Origin: Candidatus Saccharimonadota bacterium | Lineage (GTDB): Bacteria > Patescibacteriota > Saccharimonadia > Saccharimonadales > Saccharimonadaceae | Assembly: GCA_009786195.1 (NCBI GenBank) | Contig: WQTP01000040.1 | Coordinates: 1-35,834 of the forward strand | Direction of reading: 5' to 3' | DNA: 35,834 bases | In this document: positions 23,826-31,655 of the stretch, in pieces | Numbering within the stretch: the first letter of the stretch is position 1 | Layout of the letters: each line of letters begins with the position of its first letter | Translations under genes and position numbers: made by a program | The notes under the pieces: generated by a model | What the model saw: the letters and a program-made list of their open reading frames with translations, nothing else | The model's database searches: none | What the model was told of the DNA's origin: nothing

Positions 23826-23854
23826 ATTTTAGCACGTCATTCGGCAGGATGCAA
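23826..23854 (-). promoter_or_regulatory. Promoter of leader copy 2
   Basis: Minus strand TTGCAT (23854-23849), 17 bp, TAAAAT (23831-23826); start near 23819, about 220 nt before the small ORF. It stands back to back with the plus-strand promoter at 23858-23886. Confidence 0.65.
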
Positions 23855-23857
23855 GAG

Positions 23858-23886
23858 TTTAAAAAACGATTTTAATATGATACAAT
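23858..23886 (+). promoter_or_regulatory. Promoter of the two-TM protein gene
   Basis: TTTAAA (23858-23863), 17 bp, TACAAT (23881-23886); start near 23893, and the ATG is at 23894: leaderless. Confidence 0.6.
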
Positions 23887-23893
23887 TAAGCTT

Positions 23894-24268
23894 ATGGATA
23901 AAGAAATTCTCGCTCACGCTGAATTTATCAAAGGCGAAATCGCCAAATTAAAGAAATCGCCGAATCGCGAAACCACTTCTGCCCTGTTAAATTATCACGA
24001 TATAATGACACGTAATTTTCAGCACGAACGGCAAATTCACCTCTATATCACACTATTTTTCGCTTGTTTGATGATGGGTTCGTGGGCGCTCGTTGTCGCA
24101 ACGATGCTGGCGCTTAGTGGGCCAGAGATGGTGCTTTGGCCACTGTGGCTGCTAGCGGCGATTCTAACGGTGTTGGAGGGTTTTTATATTCGTCATTATT
24201 ACTATCTCGAAAATCGAACGGAAAAACTGTACAAGTTGACACGCGAAATTTACGATTTGATTATCTGA
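23894..24268 (+). CDS. Hypothetical two-helix membrane protein
   Basis: 124 aa. A charged N-terminal helix (KEILAHAEFIKGEIAKLKKS) is followed by a membrane hairpin (LYITLFFACLMMGSWALVVATMLAL and VLWPLWLLAAILTVLEGFYI) and a short cytoplasmic tail rich in Tyr and Glu. No family with a known function is recognised. It ends 8 nt inside the convergent VirD4-like gene. The clean leaderless promoter and codon use like its neighbours argue that it is real. Confidence 0.65.
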   Translation: MDKEILAHAEFIKGEIAKLKKSPNRETTSALLNYHDIMTRNFQHERQIHLYITLFFACLMMGSWALVVATMLALSGPEMVLWPLWLLAAILTVLEGFYIRHYYYLENRTEKLYKLTREIYDLII

Positions 24269-26942
24269 GATTAAAAGTATGTTCATCCGAGTCGACGAAG
24301 GTCGGTGGTGGTGGCAGGTTGGGCTGACTTGTTAGATCGCTAGTAGCGACTTTTTTACGACGACCACGTGCACGCTTGTGTTTCGGTGGTGGTGTTTCGT
24401 CTGGTGGTGCAACTGGTTTTGGCGCAGGTGATTTAGCTGGCGTTAAATGTTCGATACCCTGCGGGCTTAGGTCGGCAGCCGCTCGAGCGGCGGCGATTAA
24501 ACTACCAAGGTTGACGGGTGGCGCCGCGCTGGGTGTTGATGGCGGTATCATGGCAGCAGTTACCTTAGCTCCAACTGCAGCGTGATCGCGAGCATAACAG
24601 CTGCGGGTATTTTCAATCACCTGAGGCAAATAATTCACTTGCGCTGGCGGCAATTTTAGTGTTGTTCCCGAAAAAGCGGGTGTTTTTTCGCCCTGAATAA
24701 TCATCGAACAAATAAAAGCTCGATTACTCATCTGAAGAACATCGTTAACCTCGAATTGCGGTGCGAACTGAGCGGTAAGTAACGGTGCATCCTCGGCTGA
24801 GACGCGCATACTAATAATCGTACCAACATTACCAAAAACGGCGTTTCTAACGGATTCACTCATCTGGGAAACATATTGATTAGCCACTGTTAAGTTCAGT
24901 CCGTATTTGCGCGCTTCGGATAAAATCACGGCGAAACTATCAGTCGCGAAATTCTGAAATTCATCAACGTAAAGGTAAAACGGTCGGCGATTCTCTAAAT
25001 CTGGGATATCGCTGCGACTCATAGCGGCCAGTTGGATTTTGGTGACCATCAGCGCGCCAAGAATCGCGGCGTTGTCGTCACCGATTAAACCCTTGTTCAA
25101 ATTAACAATCAAGATTTTTCCTTGATCCATAATTTCACGAATATTAAAAGTCGATTTCGGCTGCCCGATGATATTTCGAATAATCGGATTAGCGACGAAC
25201 GCGCCGACCTTGTTCAGGACGGGTGCGATAGCTTCAGCGGCGAAACGATCATTCCATGAAGCAAATTCGGCGCGCCAAAATTGCAAAACCACAGTGTCGG
25301 TCACCTGCTCCAGCACTTTCTCACGGAACTTTTTATCAGTTAGCATGCGCGTAATATCAAGCATCGTCGTGTCAGGATATTCGAGCAGCGCCAGAATCGT
25401 GTAACGCAAAATATATTCGAGTCGCGGACCCCAACTATCACCAAACATACGTTTTAAAACACCAATAATTTCTGATGAAATATTGTTGCGCTGACTGGGA
25501 TTATAAACTTCCATCGGGTTAAAACCGAGCGGATAGGCCGTGTCAGCCGGATTAAAATAAACTACATCCTGGATTCGATTCGGCGGAATAAATTTAAGGT
25601 TGTTAACCGCGAAATCGCCGTGCGGATCGATGATAGCGTAACCCTCATTATGGAAAATATCCGATAGTGCGAACAGTTCGAGCAGCGCGCTTTTGCCAGT
25701 GCCAGTCTGACCGATGATATAAACGTGGCGGCTACGATCAGAACGCCACATACCAAACTGTCGCTGCACACCATCAACGTCAGCTACGCCAAAAGCAGAA
25801 ATCTGATCATCGTGAGTACGATCACCACTCAAAAGTGGTAACTTGCTCGGAGATTCAGCGTTATCAGCATCTGCCCAGACGATGCTCTGAATATCAGAAT
25901 CAGTGTGTGGTAAGTGAAAAATGCTGGCCAATTCTTCAGTGTTCAAAATAAAACCATTATCAGTGAAGAAACGCGAAACATATTTTTGCAGATCTTCACG
26001 CTTGAACGAGGGGCTGGCATCCGGACGAAAACCATTCAAATGCACCGCGTTAAACTGTTTAAAGGTAGAAGCGATGGCATTTAGTTGTGAACGTGCGGAG
26101 CTGGAATTATCGCCAAGATAAGCCAGACGGATTTTTACTCGATAACCAGTTTTTTGAGCTTTCTTTTCCACCTCAGAAACACGCAGTTTGTCGGTCTCGC
26201 TCATTTCGCGAGTGGTCGCCTGGTCAGCACCACTAGTTGGTGGTTTCCAGAGAGCTTCAATCATTTGAGCGAACCAAACCCAAGCGCCAGAACTAATTCT
26301 AGTACCGTAATTGGACTTGATCCGAGAAACAAACTGAGTTGCCTGATCATGCCACTCGTCAGTAACTGGCCGTGCTAAAATCTGCAACCAAACTTCTTCT
26401 TTATCATGATTCAACTTGAGCATGGTCGCCACGACGCTAGCTAAAGAATCGGTCTCTTCCGCCTCGAACGTCTTGATTGGCAAAAATTCATTATCAGTCA
26501 AAGTTAATTCAGTCATACCAACCACCGGGTGATTACTAGACCTAGCGGTGTAATCACTAGCAACTTCGACGATCTGGACACTTGAATACTGAGCGTGAAT
26601 TTGACCCTCAACGAAACTCTGCAAATGTTTCGGCATGCGCACATAGAAACGAATTTGCCCACCGATACTAGTTATTTCGAAACTAAGATGTTCTTGAATA
26701 CCACCAGAAATACGAAGTTCTTGACGGTCGCGCAAAATACCGTGCAGTAGTGTGAAAAGTTGTTCAGCGGTGGATTCTTTTTTATCGTTATCACGAGGAA
26801 CTTCCAACTCTAATAAAACATAACTATAAGCATCGAATACTCTAACTTTTCGGTAATTTTGCCAAGTCAAAAAAGCCAAAATACCCAGCAACGGCAACCA
26901 AATATACCACTGTAAAAGAAGTTGGAAAAACCATTCAAGCAT
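24261..26942 (-). CDS. VirD4/TraG-like membrane ATPase
   Basis: 893 aa. N-terminal membrane helix (FFQLLLQWYIWLPLLGILAFL), a 400-residue poorly conserved region, then a hexameric-ATPase domain: Walker A IIGQTGTGKSALLELF near residue 410, AIIDPHGDF, and Walker B FYLYVDEFQNFATDSF near 650, followed by ARKYGLNLTVANQYVSQM and FGNVGTIISMRVSAEDA. This is the type IV coupling-protein (TraG/TraD) core. The C-terminal 130 residues are Pro/Ala- and Lys-rich and probably disordered. No relaxase, VirB4 or pilus gene is nearby; CPR genomes often encode such ATPases, and a role in DNA or protein movement is inference. Start is leaderless. Confidence 0.8.
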   Translation of the reverse strand: MLEWFFQLLLQWYIWLPLLGILAFLTWQNYRKVRVFDAYSYVLLELEVPRDNDKKESTAEQLFTLLHGILRDRQELRISGGIQEHLSFEITSIGGQIRFYVRMPKHLQSFVEGQIHAQYSSVQIVEVASDYTARSSNHPVVGMTELTLTDNEFLPIKTFEAEETDSLASVVATMLKLNHDKEEVWLQILARPVTDEWHDQATQFVSRIKSNYGTRISSGAWVWFAQMIEALWKPPTSGADQATTREMSETDKLRVSEVEKKAQKTGYRVKIRLAYLGDNSSSARSQLNAIASTFKQFNAVHLNGFRPDASPSFKREDLQKYVSRFFTDNGFILNTEELASIFHLPHTDSDIQSIVWADADNAESPSKLPLLSGDRTHDDQISAFGVADVDGVQRQFGMWRSDRSRHVYIIGQTGTGKSALLELFALSDIFHNEGYAIIDPHGDFAVNNLKFIPPNRIQDVVYFNPADTAYPLGFNPMEVYNPSQRNNISSEIIGVLKRMFGDSWGPRLEYILRYTILALLEYPDTTMLDITRMLTDKKFREKVLEQVTDTVVLQFWRAEFASWNDRFAAEAIAPVLNKVGAFVANPIIRNIIGQPKSTFNIREIMDQGKILIVNLNKGLIGDDNAAILGALMVTKIQLAAMSRSDIPDLENRRPFYLYVDEFQNFATDSFAVILSEARKYGLNLTVANQYVSQMSESVRNAVFGNVGTIISMRVSAEDAPLLTAQFAPQFEVNDVLQMSNRAFICSMIIQGEKTPAFSGTTLKLPPAQVNYLPQVIENTRSCYARDHAAVGAKVTAAMIPPSTPSAAPPVNLGSLIAAARAAADLSPQGIEHLTPAKSPAPKPVAPPDETPPPKHKRARGRRKKVATSDLTSQPNLPPPPTFVDSDEHTFNLR

Positions 26943-26951
26943 TACCTTTTA

Positions 26952-26980
26952 ATTATAGCACAACGAAGCGAAGAAGTCAA
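26952..26980 (-). promoter_or_regulatory. Promoter of the VirD4-like gene
   Basis: Minus strand TTGACT (26980-26975), 17 bp, TATAAT (26957-26952). Start near 26945, three nt before the ATG at 26942: strong and leaderless, although AAAGG also lies just before the ATG. Confidence 0.75.
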
Positions 26981-27086
26981 GCATAAACGCTTAACTTTGA
27001 GCGGGGTGATGCTACATCAAAACGTAGTTTTGTTATAGTGCACTTTGCTCGAAAAATCAAAATAGACTTATAGGAAATTCCAGATT

Positions 27087-28139
27087 CTAACTTTCATCCA
27101 ACGCGTACTGCGCTTTGGCGACGCGTTTGAATTCTTTCTGATTCTGGAGGTTAAGAAGGATGGTGGCTTCGCGAACTTGACGAACTTTGAGCACACGACG
27201 AACGATTTCTTCGCGGTGCAATGGACTTTCTTCCTTTAGAATATCACGAATAACGTCAGTAATTGAACCCTTTTTATAACCCCATTCGCTCAGTGCATAA
27301 ATACCGCGACCGACCAAAATAAAACGATCATCCTTGATCAGTTCATTGTGAATCGCCTGTTCGGTAACATTATTACGACGAAAATTCTGCGATTTCACAG
27401 CGATAGCGATGTCGCTAAAATGAGTCGGTTTACCGGCCTGTTGCAACACAATATAGATTTTGTCGCGGATATTGCGCGGATTAACCAAAGGCCATTTGAT
27501 GAGACCCCATTTACCATCGAGACTGGCGATTTGCTTGCTGATACTAGCGATAGCGGCAGTTTCGTCGGGATGTTCGTACTTTAGGCCAATACTGCTAATT
27601 AGTTTGAACAGACCGTCTTTGCTCGTCGGTTCCCCGTGCTTTTTTAGCGCGTCGACAATTTTATCAACAGATTGCTTGATAGTTTTGTCCTCTTTGTCAT
27701 CAGACAACACAATCGCCGGGTAATAACGATCATTTTCAGTCGTCACTACCATTTTATTAGACAACTCAGCCAAGAAAGTAATAACACCGCGAGCCTTGAT
27801 GTCGCTAGCACCAAGCAACTTTTCGGCCAAAATATCAGTTTTAGCAGCACGGCCGAGTTCGTGCAAAGCCTTGACAATTTCCATTTCCACAGCGTCAAAA
27901 GCCAAGTTTTTACTATCATCGAGACTAATTTTAGTACGAATCAACGTAGCTTTTTCGATTTGTCGCACGCGCTCACGGGTAATGCCGAGCGTTTCGCCCA
28001 CCGATTCTAGAGTCTCTCGTGTACCAGTCAGACCGAAACGGCGCTCAATAACTTCACGTTCGCGCGGCCGGTCAATTGCGGCTAAAACTTTCCTTGCAAC
28101 ACTTTCTAATTCTTGTTTGGTGACGTTCGCATCAGACAT
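27087..28139 (-). CDS. Sigma-region-4/HARE-HTH DNA-binding regulator
   Basis: About 350 aa from the ATG at 28139, which has GGGAG six nt upstream; the track's GTG start at 28184 lies at the transcription start and is less likely. The N-terminal part is a sigma-70 region 4 helix-turn-helix (REREVIERRFGL, then LESVGETLGITRERVRQIEKA, residues 24-63), without a region 2, so it cannot be a full sigma factor. Winged-helix units follow, including one like HARE-HTH (PTHFSDIAIAVKSQNF...RFILVGRGIYALSEWG) and another near the end (PLHREEIVRRVLKVRQV). Probably a transcription regulator acting at RNA polymerase or DNA; its targets are unknown. Confidence 0.75.
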   Translation of the reverse strand: MSDANVTKQELESVARKVLAAIDRPREREVIERRFGLTGTRETLESVGETLGITRERVRQIEKATLIRTKISLDDSKNLAFDAVEMEIVKALHELGRAAKTDILAEKLLGASDIKARGVITFLAELSNKMVVTTENDRYYPAIVLSDDKEDKTIKQSVDKIVDALKKHGEPTSKDGLFKLISSIGLKYEHPDETAAIASISKQIASLDGKWGLIKWPLVNPRNIRDKIYIVLQQAGKPTHFSDIAIAVKSQNFRRNNVTEQAIHNELIKDDRFILVGRGIYALSEWGYKKGSITDVIRDILKEESPLHREEIVRRVLKVRQVREATILLNLQNQKEFKRVAKAQYALDES

Positions 28140-28193
28140 TCTGTCTCCCTTTGTTAAATTTGACTTAGTAAATTTTTCTCCCACATTGTATCT

Positions 28194-28222
28194 ATTATAC
28201 GATATATTGTATTTTCGTGCAA
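28194..28222 (-). promoter_or_regulatory. Promoter upstream of the sigma-region-4 regulator
   Basis: Minus strand TTGCAC (28222-28217), 17 bp, TATAAT (28199-28194), start near 28187. An ATG at 28186 opens a 10-codon ORF ending in TAA before the regulator's ribosome-binding site; the regulator itself starts 48 nt after transcription begins. Confidence 0.7.
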
Positions 28223-28349
28223 GAACTTTTTATAAGTGTTTTATTAGATGAAGTTTTGTGGTATGGCAAAATTCTTGACAAAAGCTTATGCATGATTAGT
28301 CAATATTGTTAATATTAAGGATATAACGTGAAAATAAAATAACCATAAC

Positions 28350-28378
28350 TTGCGTATAGTAAAAATATGTGATATAAT
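28350..28378 (+). promoter_or_regulatory. Promoter of the split small gene
   Basis: TTGCGT (28350-28355), 17 bp, TATAAT (28373-28378); start near 28385, with the ATG at 28387. Leaderless. Confidence 0.65.
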
Positions 28379-28386
28379 AAGATCCT

Positions 28387-28739
28387 ATGACACATGAATT
28401 AAGCAAGGCTTGTTCGAAGTGCACGTGTGCCTATGACGTGGCGTATAATTGGCATATTAAACCTGTCTATGATGAAAAAAATGGGTTTAGGTGGGGGGGG
28501 CTGCGGATGATGTCGCAAAGGCATTTCGTGAAAATTGCGGACTTGTTTGCCCAAATAACCCGGTAAATGGTACGCCAGAGGAAAAGAACCTTGAATCAGA
28601 AGCTAGGCGTAGGTTTATATTTTGGACATCAATACGAGAATGGTATGATGATCGTGGTTTGGAAGTTAGCGAATATGTACACGAGCAGATAGCCGACGCG
28701 ATCAAAGAAGTTGCACTCAATAGTATAAATCACAAATAA
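28387..28739 (+). pseudogene. Small gene interrupted at a G8 tract (frameshift or phase switch)
   Basis: From the ATG at 28387 one frame reads a Cys pair region (SKACSKCTCAYDVAYNWHIK) up to FRWGG at a run of eight G (28493-28500). As written it then runs into a stop at 28564-28566 (59 aa). The -1 frame is open from the same G tract to 28739 and reads naturally (AADDVAKAFRENCGLVC, then SEARRRFIFWTSIREWYDD). One extra G (nine) would join both parts into about 117 aa. It may be a slippage-controlled gene, a decayed gene or a sequencing error. It has its own leaderless promoter. No family recognised; both parts carry Cys. Confidence 0.55.
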
Positions 28740-31292
28740 TTATTTCTTCTTTCGACCGAATCGACCGCGTTTTGGTTTGTCGGGCGCGGTGGCGAGCATT
28801 TCTTTGGCCTGGTCGGCGGTGATTTTGCTGGGGTCGGTGTCTTTGGGGACGCGGACGTTTTTCTTACCATCGGTGATATATGGGCCATAGCGGCCGTTTA
28901 GGATCCTTAAACCACCGCCGAAATCAGCAATGTTTTTGGCTTGGTCGGCGGCTAATTTAGCGGTAATCAGGTCGCGAGCTTCGAACTCTGTTATGGTGAA
29001 CGGATCGTGATCTTTGATGCTAACAAAAGTCGAACCGACCTTGACATATGGTCCAAAACGGCCGATGTTGGCGATAATTTCTTGTCCATCATCGGTAGTG
29101 CCGACGCTGCGCGGTAGTCGGAACATGGTCAATGCTTGGTCGAGCGTGATTGTTTCGAGTCGTGCGTCGGTCGGAAAGTTCGCGAAACGTGGTTTTTCGG
29201 ATTTATCATCGGTCTCGCCCATCTGTAACATCGGACCGAATCGACCAATGCGCGCCAAAATGGGCCGACCGGTTTTCGGATCGACGCCGAGGTGCCTGGC
29301 GCCCGCGACGGCCGAACGGTCAATCGTCCGCGCACCATCGATTAATTTGTGAAACGGGCCGTAAAAATCGTGCAACATCTTGATTTTATCAAGTTTACTC
29401 TCGGCGATTTCGTCAAGTTCGGTTTCGATGCGCGCGGTAAAACCATAATCGACGATGTCGGTAAAGTGGTCGCCGAGGAAGTCGCTGAGCACCGTGCCGC
29501 TGGCCGACGGCAAGAGCTTGCCTTTGGTCGCGCCGGTTTTTTCGATAAGGATTTGACGTGCTAGAATAGGCTGTTTGGCCAGGGCCAAATCTCTCCCCTC
29601 AACACGCAATTTTCGCCCGTCGTCACGGGGGAAATCGCTCTCTCCTCGTCGTAACTGCGGACGGTTTCGGAGAGAAATCTGGCCCTGGCCAACTGGCGCT
29701 AGTCGAAGCTCAACCACCTCCCGCTCTACCCCGTCACTGTCGCCCCTCTCGGCGTAGCCGCGCGTCTGAATTGTGTCGATAATCGTGGCGTAAGTGCTAG
29801 GTCGGCCGATGCCTAATTCTTCTAATTTTTTAACCAAAGAACCTTCAGTATAACGCATCGGCGGCCGGGCGAAAGTCTGGCGCGCGATGATTTCTTTGGC
29901 ATTCAGTTCGTCACCAGCGGCCAGCGGCGGTAAAATCTCTTCCTTATTCGTACCATACATTTTAAGGAAACCGTCGAATAGTACGACTTCGCCCTTAGCG
30001 GTAAATTTGGGCTGCTCCCCCAACATTCCCCCAGCAAGCCCGTCTCCTCCTCGCTTCGCCTCGTCGTCGACCGTCTGGCGATTTGGCGCCAGCCCAGCCT
30101 TGCTGGGAGAAGTTGGACTCGCTTGTCTCGAGTCGATTTCGATCGTTGCGGTTGTTCGCTCGATTCTCGCGTCGGCCATTTGGCTGGCCAGCGTGCGGCG
30201 GCGAATGAGGTCGTAGAGTTTTTGTGCGCGCGGATCGTCGCCGGCCGTTTCGCGAGCGGGGTCGGTCGGGCGGATGGCTTCGTGGGCCTCTTGGGCGCCA
30301 GCGGATTTGGTTTTGAATTTGCGAATCTTTAGATAATCTTCGCCAAAATTCTTTTCAATATATTTACCCGCTGCGCCCAAGAATTGATTCGACAAATTCG
30401 GCGAATCAGTACGCATATAGGTAATCATACCCGATTGATAGAGTTGTTGCGCCAGGCTCATCGTTGTCCGCGCCGACATGCCGAGCCGAGCGTTGGCGTC
30501 CTGTTGCAGCGTCGACGTGGTGAACGGCGGCAGGGGTTTTCGCGTCGCGGCGTTGGTTTCGATATCCGCCACGGTGAATTTGGCGTCGATCAAACTTTCC
30601 AAGAATTCTTTGGCGGAATTTTCGTCCGGAAAATCGGTCGAGAGGACGGCCTTGACCGGCGCGTCATTTTTCGTAAATTCACCACTGATTTTGAAAACAA
30701 AGTTCGATTCGAATTCGGCGATTTCCCTTTCGCGCTCGACCAATAATTTGACGGCCGGTGATTGAACGCGGCCGGCCGATTTACCGCCGGGGACTTTGCG
30801 CCACACTACTGGGGACAGTTCGAATCCGACCAGGCGGTCGAGAATCTGGCGGGCTTGCTGGGCTTTAACTAAATCCATGTCGATTTTACGGGGATTTTTG
30901 ATCGCTTCATCGATGGCGGATTTGGTGATTTCGTGAAAAGCGATGCGGTTGGTTTTTATCGGGTCGAGTTTCAGCGCTTCGCACAAATGCCAAGCAATCG
31001 CCTCGCCTTCGCGGTCCTCGTCAGTGGCCAACCAAACGGTTTTTGCCTTCTTGGCGGCTGCGGCGAGCTGCACGACGGTTTTTTTCTTTTCCGAATCAAC
31101 TGTGTAAATTGTGGCGAAATCATGGTCGGTATCGATGGCTTTTTGCCCCTTACCCAGCTCCTTGTCGGTCGGAATACTGCGAATGTGCCCGATGCTGCTC
31201 ATCACCGTAAAATCCTTGCCCAAATAACCCGCAATAGTCCGAGCCTTGGCCGGGCTCTCAACGATAACCAAATTGTTTATGATTTCCGACAT
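28740..31292 (-). CDS. topA: DNA topoisomerase I
   Basis: 850 aa. Relaxes negative supercoils. TOPRIM domain at the N-terminus (LVIVESPAKARTIAGYLG, then LATDEDREGEAIAWHL), PGGKSAGRVQSPAVKLLVERE, and the catalytic Tyr292 in GMITYMRTDSPNLS; then HEAIRPTDP and LEELGIGRPSTYATIIDTIQTRGY. The C-terminus has repeated GRFGPxxxxG units (GRFGPMLQMG, GRFGPYVKVG, GRYGPYITDG) instead of Cys zinc fingers. Two palindromic repeats are inserted in frame: repeat A at about residues 393-427 and repeat B at about residues 534-573, each adding a charged, low-complexity stretch between conserved blocks. The ATG is 3 nt from the predicted start (leaderless). Confidence 0.95.
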   Translation of the reverse strand: MSEIINNLVIVESPAKARTIAGYLGKDFTVMSSIGHIRSIPTDKELGKGQKAIDTDHDFATIYTVDSEKKKTVVQLAAAAKKAKTVWLATDEDREGEAIAWHLCEALKLDPIKTNRIAFHEITKSAIDEAIKNPRKIDMDLVKAQQARQILDRLVGFELSPVVWRKVPGGKSAGRVQSPAVKLLVEREREIAEFESNFVFKISGEFTKNDAPVKAVLSTDFPDENSAKEFLESLIDAKFTVADIETNAATRKPLPPFTTSTLQQDANARLGMSARTTMSLAQQLYQSGMITYMRTDSPNLSNQFLGAAGKYIEKNFGEDYLKIRKFKTKSAGAQEAHEAIRPTDPARETAGDDPRAQKLYDLIRRRTLASQMADARIERTTATIEIDSRQASPTSPSKAGLAPNRQTVDDEAKRGGDGLAGGMLGEQPKFTAKGEVVLFDGFLKMYGTNKEEILPPLAAGDELNAKEIIARQTFARPPMRYTEGSLVKKLEELGIGRPSTYATIIDTIQTRGYAERGDSDGVEREVVELRLAPVGQGQISLRNRPQLRRGESDFPRDDGRKLRVEGRDLALAKQPILARQILIEKTGATKGKLLPSASGTVLSDFLGDHFTDIVDYGFTARIETELDEIAESKLDKIKMLHDFYGPFHKLIDGARTIDRSAVAGARHLGVDPKTGRPILARIGRFGPMLQMGETDDKSEKPRFANFPTDARLETITLDQALTMFRLPRSVGTTDDGQEIIANIGRFGPYVKVGSTFVSIKDHDPFTITEFEARDLITAKLAADQAKNIADFGGGLRILNGRYGPYITDGKKNVRVPKDTDPSKITADQAKEMLATAPDKPKRGRFGRKKK
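29575..29692 (+). repeat. Palindromic repeat B, copy 1 (in frame inside topA)
   Basis: About 118 bp, closely matching 34555-34661 in the core (CACGCAATTTTCGCCCGTCG onward through CGGACGGTTTCGGAGAGAAA). The ends here are TGGCCAGGGCCA and TGGCCCTGGCCA, a perfect 12-bp inverted repeat. Inner elements: CCCGT/ACGGG hairpin and CTCTC/GAGAG. It encodes about residues 534-573 of TopA without a stop. Confidence 0.85.
30014..30116 (+). repeat. Palindromic repeat A, copy 2 (in frame inside topA)
   Basis: 103 bp nearly identical to 19261-19363. The right arm (CCTTGCTGGGAGAAGTTGG) is the inverted partner of the left (CCAACATTCCCCCAGCAAG). It encodes TopA residues from about 393, where a TopA family alignment should show an insertion between IEIDSRQ and PKFTAKGEVV. 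Confidence 0.85.
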
Positions 31293-31301
31293 ACGCGGAA
31301 A

Positions 31302-31330
31302 AGTTTAGCACGGTAGAGGGTTTTTGGCAA
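31302..31330 (-). promoter_or_regulatory. Promoter of topA
   Basis: Minus strand TTGCCA (31330-31325), 17 bp, TAAACT (31307-31302); start near 31295, ATG at 31292. Leaderless. Confidence 0.55.
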
Positions 31331-31341
31331 ATGTGTATAGT

Positions 31342-31497
31342 TTAGGATGCTTTTTGGTGCGCCATACTCGCGGCTACCTCGTACATCTTCAGGACCTTTT
31401 CGGGGAACAAAGACGCGCCACCTATCAAACCCCCATCAATATCTGGCTGTTCGAGGAATGAGTGTATATTATCTTGGTCTACGCTACCGACACGATA
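31342..31497 (-). pseudogene. tpiA: 3' remnant of triosephosphate isomerase gene
   Basis: Minus strand, about 51 codons ending in TAA (31344-31342). The translation contains YRVGSVDQDNIHSFLEQ and then PDIDGGLIGGASLFPEKV, which is the phosphate-binding C-terminal end of TpiA (the usual YGGSV...QPDIDGALVGGASL). An in-frame TGA (31503-31501) and unrelated sequence lie just upstream, so the first ~200 residues are missing. It is absent from the ORF track because it has no start. Either a decayed gene or the scar of a rearrangement; a complete tpiA is expected elsewhere in the genome. Confidence 0.8.
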
Positions 31498-31655
31498 TGA
31501 TCAACATGGTGGTCGATTGTATTAATACAGAAGGACCGATTGATTGGCATAAAATTAATGAAATATACAAGTCTACCAATGAATCCGGGCACGATATTTA
31601 TTCGGCGATGATATTGCCTGAATATCGGATGGATCGACTTGACGTAACTATTTGA
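31458..31655 (+). CDS. Possible small protein over the tpiA scar
   Basis: 65 codons from the ATG at 31458 (the track's start at 31347 lies in the antisense of the tpiA remnant and is unlikely). Product is acidic to neutral with aromatic residues (NMVVDCINTEGPIDWHKIN, then YSAMILPEYRMDR). GAGGA abuts the ATG, too close for a good ribosome-binding site, and no promoter is clear. No family recognised. It overlaps the end of dprA by 8 nt. It may be what replaced the 5' part of tpiA, or it may be chance. Confidence 0.3.
   Translation: MSVYYLGLRYRHDMINMVVDCINTEGPIDWHKINEIYKSTNESGHDIYSAMILPEYRMDRLDVTI

Noticed and set aside
29575-29692. ORFs on the plus strand of topA (29014-30765)
   Set aside because: Shadows of the GC-rich topA coding strand; topA motifs are unambiguous on the minus strand.
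30014-30116. CRISPR or tandem repeat array
   Set aside because: The repeats are dispersed, two copies each, without regular spacers.
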